Below the pieces are notes generated by a model. That model did no database searches, was not told the DNA's origin, and worked only from the letters and a program-made list of their open reading frames with translations. Below are positions 4,157-6,427 of a stretch of DNA of 6,427 nucleotides, in pieces. Made by a program: the position numbers and the translations under genes. Origin of the DNA: Planctomycetaceae bacterium UBA6163 (GTDB taxonomy: Bacteria; Planctomycetota; Planctomycetia; Pirellulales; Pirellulaceae); contig DIUH01000258.1 in the NCBI GenBank assembly GCA_002428205.1, forward strand, positions 8,157-14,583, written 5' to 3'. Every line of letters begins with the position of its first letter. Position 1 is the stretch's first letter.

Positions 4157-6427
4157 TTATCGCAGCAACGACAGCACGTTTTGCGGGTTCTGGTTGGCCA
4201 GCGACAGCACGTTGGTACCCGACTGAACCAGAATCTGAGCCCGTGTCAACGCGGCCGATTCAGCGGCGAAGTCAGCGTCACGAATCGAGCTCTCGGCTTC
4301 TTGCAAGTTGGCGACCGTGTCATTGAGCGACACCAAGTTGCTTTCCAAACTCGTTGCCTGGAAAGCACCCAATCGACCTCTCAGGCTGGTCACCTGGGCA
4401 ATCGCTTCGCTGACGATTTCCGCAGCACGCGTTGGGTCCGTTGCAAGGGCTGCCGCTTCACCGGAACCGAGTTCGAACAACTTACCCGCCACCCCGCCCA
4501 ATCGAGCGGAGTTGACGCTGCCGATACCGACACGAGCTTGTTGATTCGAAACAACGTCAGGGCCGAGTTGGAAGTTCGCACCGCCACCGACGATTGTGAA
4601 CGTTGAGTTTCCCTGGAAGCCAGCTTCCATATCCGCCACCATATTCAAGGTGGCGGTGTTCACCGCCAGTTGGTTTCCGTCGCCACGGGCTGAGCGACCG
4701 TTAACGGTAGCAACAATGTCGGCCCCAAGCTCTCGTCCACCGACTCCGAAGTTGCCGCCTGCCCCCTGGCTGAGGACACGCAATTCGACGATTGCCTTAG
4801 TTCCATAACCCGTACTGGTAAGCAACAGGTTGGTTCCATCAGCGGCAGCAGATACTCCCGTCGCATCGCTGACCAGGTTGATCTGCGATACCAATTGATC
4901 GAGCGAGGTTCCGGCGGTTACGTTGAACACTTCCGAGCCCTTACTTCCGGCGAGTTCAAACACAGCGTTCGCCGCAACTCCAAAAGTTTCAGCCTCTGCT
5001 CCGCCAGTCAGTTCGGTGTCTGTGACCTCCAACGAATCTGCATCACCGGCGAACTGCGTCAAATCGCCCGACGCGGTCGCCGAAAATTGAGCCAGCGAAT
5101 TAATCGCGCTGGCGATCGACTCCAAAGTAATGTCGCCAGTGTTATTGACCGTAACGGTCAACGTATTGTTGACAAAAGTTGCCGCCGGCGTGGTGGTTCC
5201 ACCGGCTTGGACAAAGTTAATTGTACCATTGAAAGCTGTGCCAGCTTCGGCGGCAGTAACTTCGATCGATCCGGTGGTGGTAACAGCGTTCACACCATCG
5301 GCTAAGGCTCCGTCGGCAGTCGCGGCATCGCCTGCGGTCACGGTTTGAGAAGCAATTGAAGTGAACTCAAAATCCTCATTCCCGGCCAAAGCGGTTGCGA
5401 TGTCGTCAAGGGTCTCGCCTTCTTGCAGCGTGATCGTCACGGTTTCTGCATCTGTATCGATGTCAATCGACGAGGCGGCGCCATCGGTCGCAATGATCAC
5501 GGCAAAGCCATTGGAAAGTGCGCCGGCAAGGGCACCACCAGCTCGCGCTGTAATGGAAAACTCCCCGCCAGAGTCATCAAGCGTAATTGTGCCACTAGTG
5601 GCCTGCACCGCAGGTGTCGTTTCGACTTCAAAATCAATGGTACCACTTGCCGCAACCGCAGCACCGCCGACATCTGTACCGCCGGTCAAATCGGTCTCAT
5701 TGATCGTCAGCCCGGCTGCCGCATCGAACGTTGTTAGCGCGCCATCGGCCTCTGCAGTAAAGTCGCCCGACGCTTCAATGGCCGCAACAACCGAAGCGAC
5801 CGTGACGTTACCAGTGTTGTTGATCGTAACCGTCAACGCCCCGTTCTCAAACGTTGCCGATGGCGTCGTCGTACCGGCCACTTGAACCACACTGACCGTT
5901 CCGTTGAATTGTGCGCCACCTTCGACGGCAGCGATGTTGATCGTTGCCGTTTGACTGACCTCATCAACACCGTCAGCTAAGGCGCCGTCGGCAGTCGCGG
6001 CATCCCCTGCGGTCACGGTTTGAGAAGTGACCGAAACGAACTCAAAATCTTCGTTTCCTGCCAAAGCGAGTGCAATATCGTCGAGGGTTTCGCCTTCTTG
6101 AAGCGTAACCGTCACGGTTTCTGCATCTGTATCGATGTCGATCGACGAGGCGGCACCGTCGGTCGCAATGATCACGGCAAAGCCATTGGACAGCGCACCG
6201 GCAAGGGCACCACCAGCTCGCGCTGTAATCGAAAACTCCCCGCCAGAATCGTCTAACGTGATTGTGCCGCTGGAGGCCTGAACTCCGGGCGTTGTCACCG
6301 AAACCAGTTCGATCGAACCCGTAGCGGCTTCGGCAGGCGGGGGAACGGTGAAGTCGCTGAACTGCAGTTCGGCTTGGGTTGCCGCTGAACTGACGTTAAT
6401 CGCAATGTCAACTTGCCCGGCTCGGCC
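4157..6427 (-). CDS. Flagellin, C-terminal 756 residues (N-terminus outside the window)
   Basis: This is the subunit of the flagellar filament, exported through the flagellar type III apparatus and polymerised under the FliD cap. The frame is open across the right edge; the GTG at 6298 is internal, since 43 more residues continue upstream, so the start is not visible. Numbered from the edge, residues 45-493 are two tandem units of about 225 residues. Residues 487-555 resemble a flagellin-IN module (FELAGSKGSEVFNVTAGTSL). FTIVGGGANFQLGP (610-623) leads into the conserved C-terminal D1/D0 domain (about 633-756). This has TSLRGRLGAFQATSLESN, then SIRDADFAAESAALTRAQIL and the terminal ANQNPQNVLSLLR, all typical flagellin C-terminus. 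The visible protein has no Cys, His or Trp and only three Lys (496, 544, 649), all outside the repeats. The conserved N-terminal flagellin domain is expected just beyond the window. A terminator follows 48 bases after the stop. Confidence 0.96.
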   Translation of the reverse strand, partial: GRAGQVDIAINVSSAATQAELQFSDFTVPPPAEAATGSIELVSVTTPGVQASSGTITLDDSGGEFSITARAGGALAGALSNGFAVIIATDGAASSIDIDTDAETVTVTLQEGETLDDIALALAGNEDFEFVSVTSQTVTAGDAATADGALADGVDEVSQTATINIAAVEGGAQFNGTVSVVQVAGTTTPSATFENGALTVTINNTGNVTVASVVAAIEASGDFTAEADGALTTFDAAAGLTINETDLTGGTDVGGAAVAASGTIDFEVETTPAVQATSGTITLDDSGGEFSITARAGGALAGALSNGFAVIIATDGAASSIDIDTDAETVTITLQEGETLDDIATALAGNEDFEFTSIASQTVTAGDAATADGALADGVNAVTTTGSIEVTAAEAGTAFNGTINFVQAGGTTTPAATFVNNTLTVTVNNTGDITLESIASAINSLAQFSATASGDLTQFAGDADSLEVTDTELTGGAEAETFGVAANAVFELAGSKGSEVFNVTAGTSLDQLVSQINLVSDATGVSAAADGTNLLLTSTGYGTKAIVELRVLSQGAGGNFGVGGRELGADIVATVNGRSARGDGNQLAVNTATLNMVADMEAGFQGNSTFTIVGGGANFQLGPDVVSNQQARVGIGSVNSARLGGVAGKLFELGSGEAAALATDPTRAAEIVSEAIAQVTSLRGRLGAFQATSLESNLVSLNDTVANLQEAESSIRDADFAAESAALTRAQILVQSGTNVLSLANQNPQNVLSLLR
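4949..6295 (-). repeat. Tandem in-frame 675-bp duplication in the flagellin variable region
   Basis: Unit 1 spans 5621-6295 and unit 2 about 4949-5620. The offset is exactly 225 codons, until a one-codon insertion late in unit 2. The first halves, A1 (5966-6295) and A2 (5291-5620), are near-identical: over 105 aligned codons (5966-6280 against 5291-5605) I count 6 amino-acid differences and about 39 base differences. The second halves, B1 (5621-5965) and B2 (about 4949-5290), share only about 40 of 80 residues where aligned. The shared anchors there are FNGT, TTTP, LTVT, NNTG and LTGG. Several runs of about 30 bases are identical between A1 and A2. The units encode acidic, Thr/Ala/Gly-rich sequence predicted to be beta-strand-rich and exposed on the filament surface. 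The counts were made by eye. Confidence 0.93.

Noticed and set aside
3968..4606. Open + strand frame of 212 codons across the fliD-flagellin gap and the flagellin 3' end
   Set aside because: It runs antisense to the clearly conserved flagellin C-terminus and through the terminator hairpin. Its protein looks like no family I know and is rich in Arg, Cys and Gln, as antisense shadows tend to be.
5130..5885. Long + strand open frames opposite the flagellin repeats (5130-5348, 5361-5885)
   Set aside because: They mirror the codon pattern and repeats of the flagellin on the other strand. Their Val/Ser/Ala/Pro-rich products have no independent support.
4949..6295. CRISPR array or mobile-element origin for the long direct repeats
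   Set aside because: The units are 675 bp, in frame and coding throughout within a flagellin. There are no short spaced repeats, no transposase and no terminal inverted repeats.

Overview
The window looks like bacterial chromosome from a Pirellulaceae-type planctomycete (Rhodopirellula or Blastopirellula relatives). This is inferred from the moderate GC content, the lack of Shine-Dalgarno sequences before the genes, and the style of the flagellar proteins: a very long, acidic, repeat-bearing flagellin and an 800-residue FliD. No species can be named from the sequence alone.

Layout. On the left, the + strand carries the C-terminal end of an unrecognised acidic protein (1-324). After a short gap comes pyrE (377 or 389 to 946), the orotate phosphoribosyltransferase of pyrimidine synthesis. 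The rest is a block of late flagellar genes on the - strand, read right to left: the C-terminal 756 residues of a flagellin (6427 down to 4157, N-terminus outside the window), then fliD (3958-1556, filament cap), then a fliS-like gene (1506-943, flagellin export chaperone). pyrE and fliS converge, and their stop codons interlock in one CTAG at 943-946.

How the genes work together. The flagellin is the filament subunit, FliS would keep it unpolymerised until export, and FliD caps the growing filament tip. A strong intrinsic terminator (4070-4109), well formed only on the - strand, follows the flagellin gene. Its abundant message can therefore be separated from fliD-fliS, which probably start from their own weak or read-through promoter in 3959-4069.

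Most unusual content. The flagellin carries a tandem in-frame 675-bp duplication that is strikingly mosaic. The first halves of the two units are about 94% identical in protein, while the second halves are only about 50% identical. FliD has three copies of a related flagellin-IN-type repeat, making it much longer than classical FliD. The FliS-like protein has a low-complexity tail of about 60 residues. I saw no tRNA, rRNA, CRISPR array, insertion sequence or defence system, and no evidence of an entirely new system.
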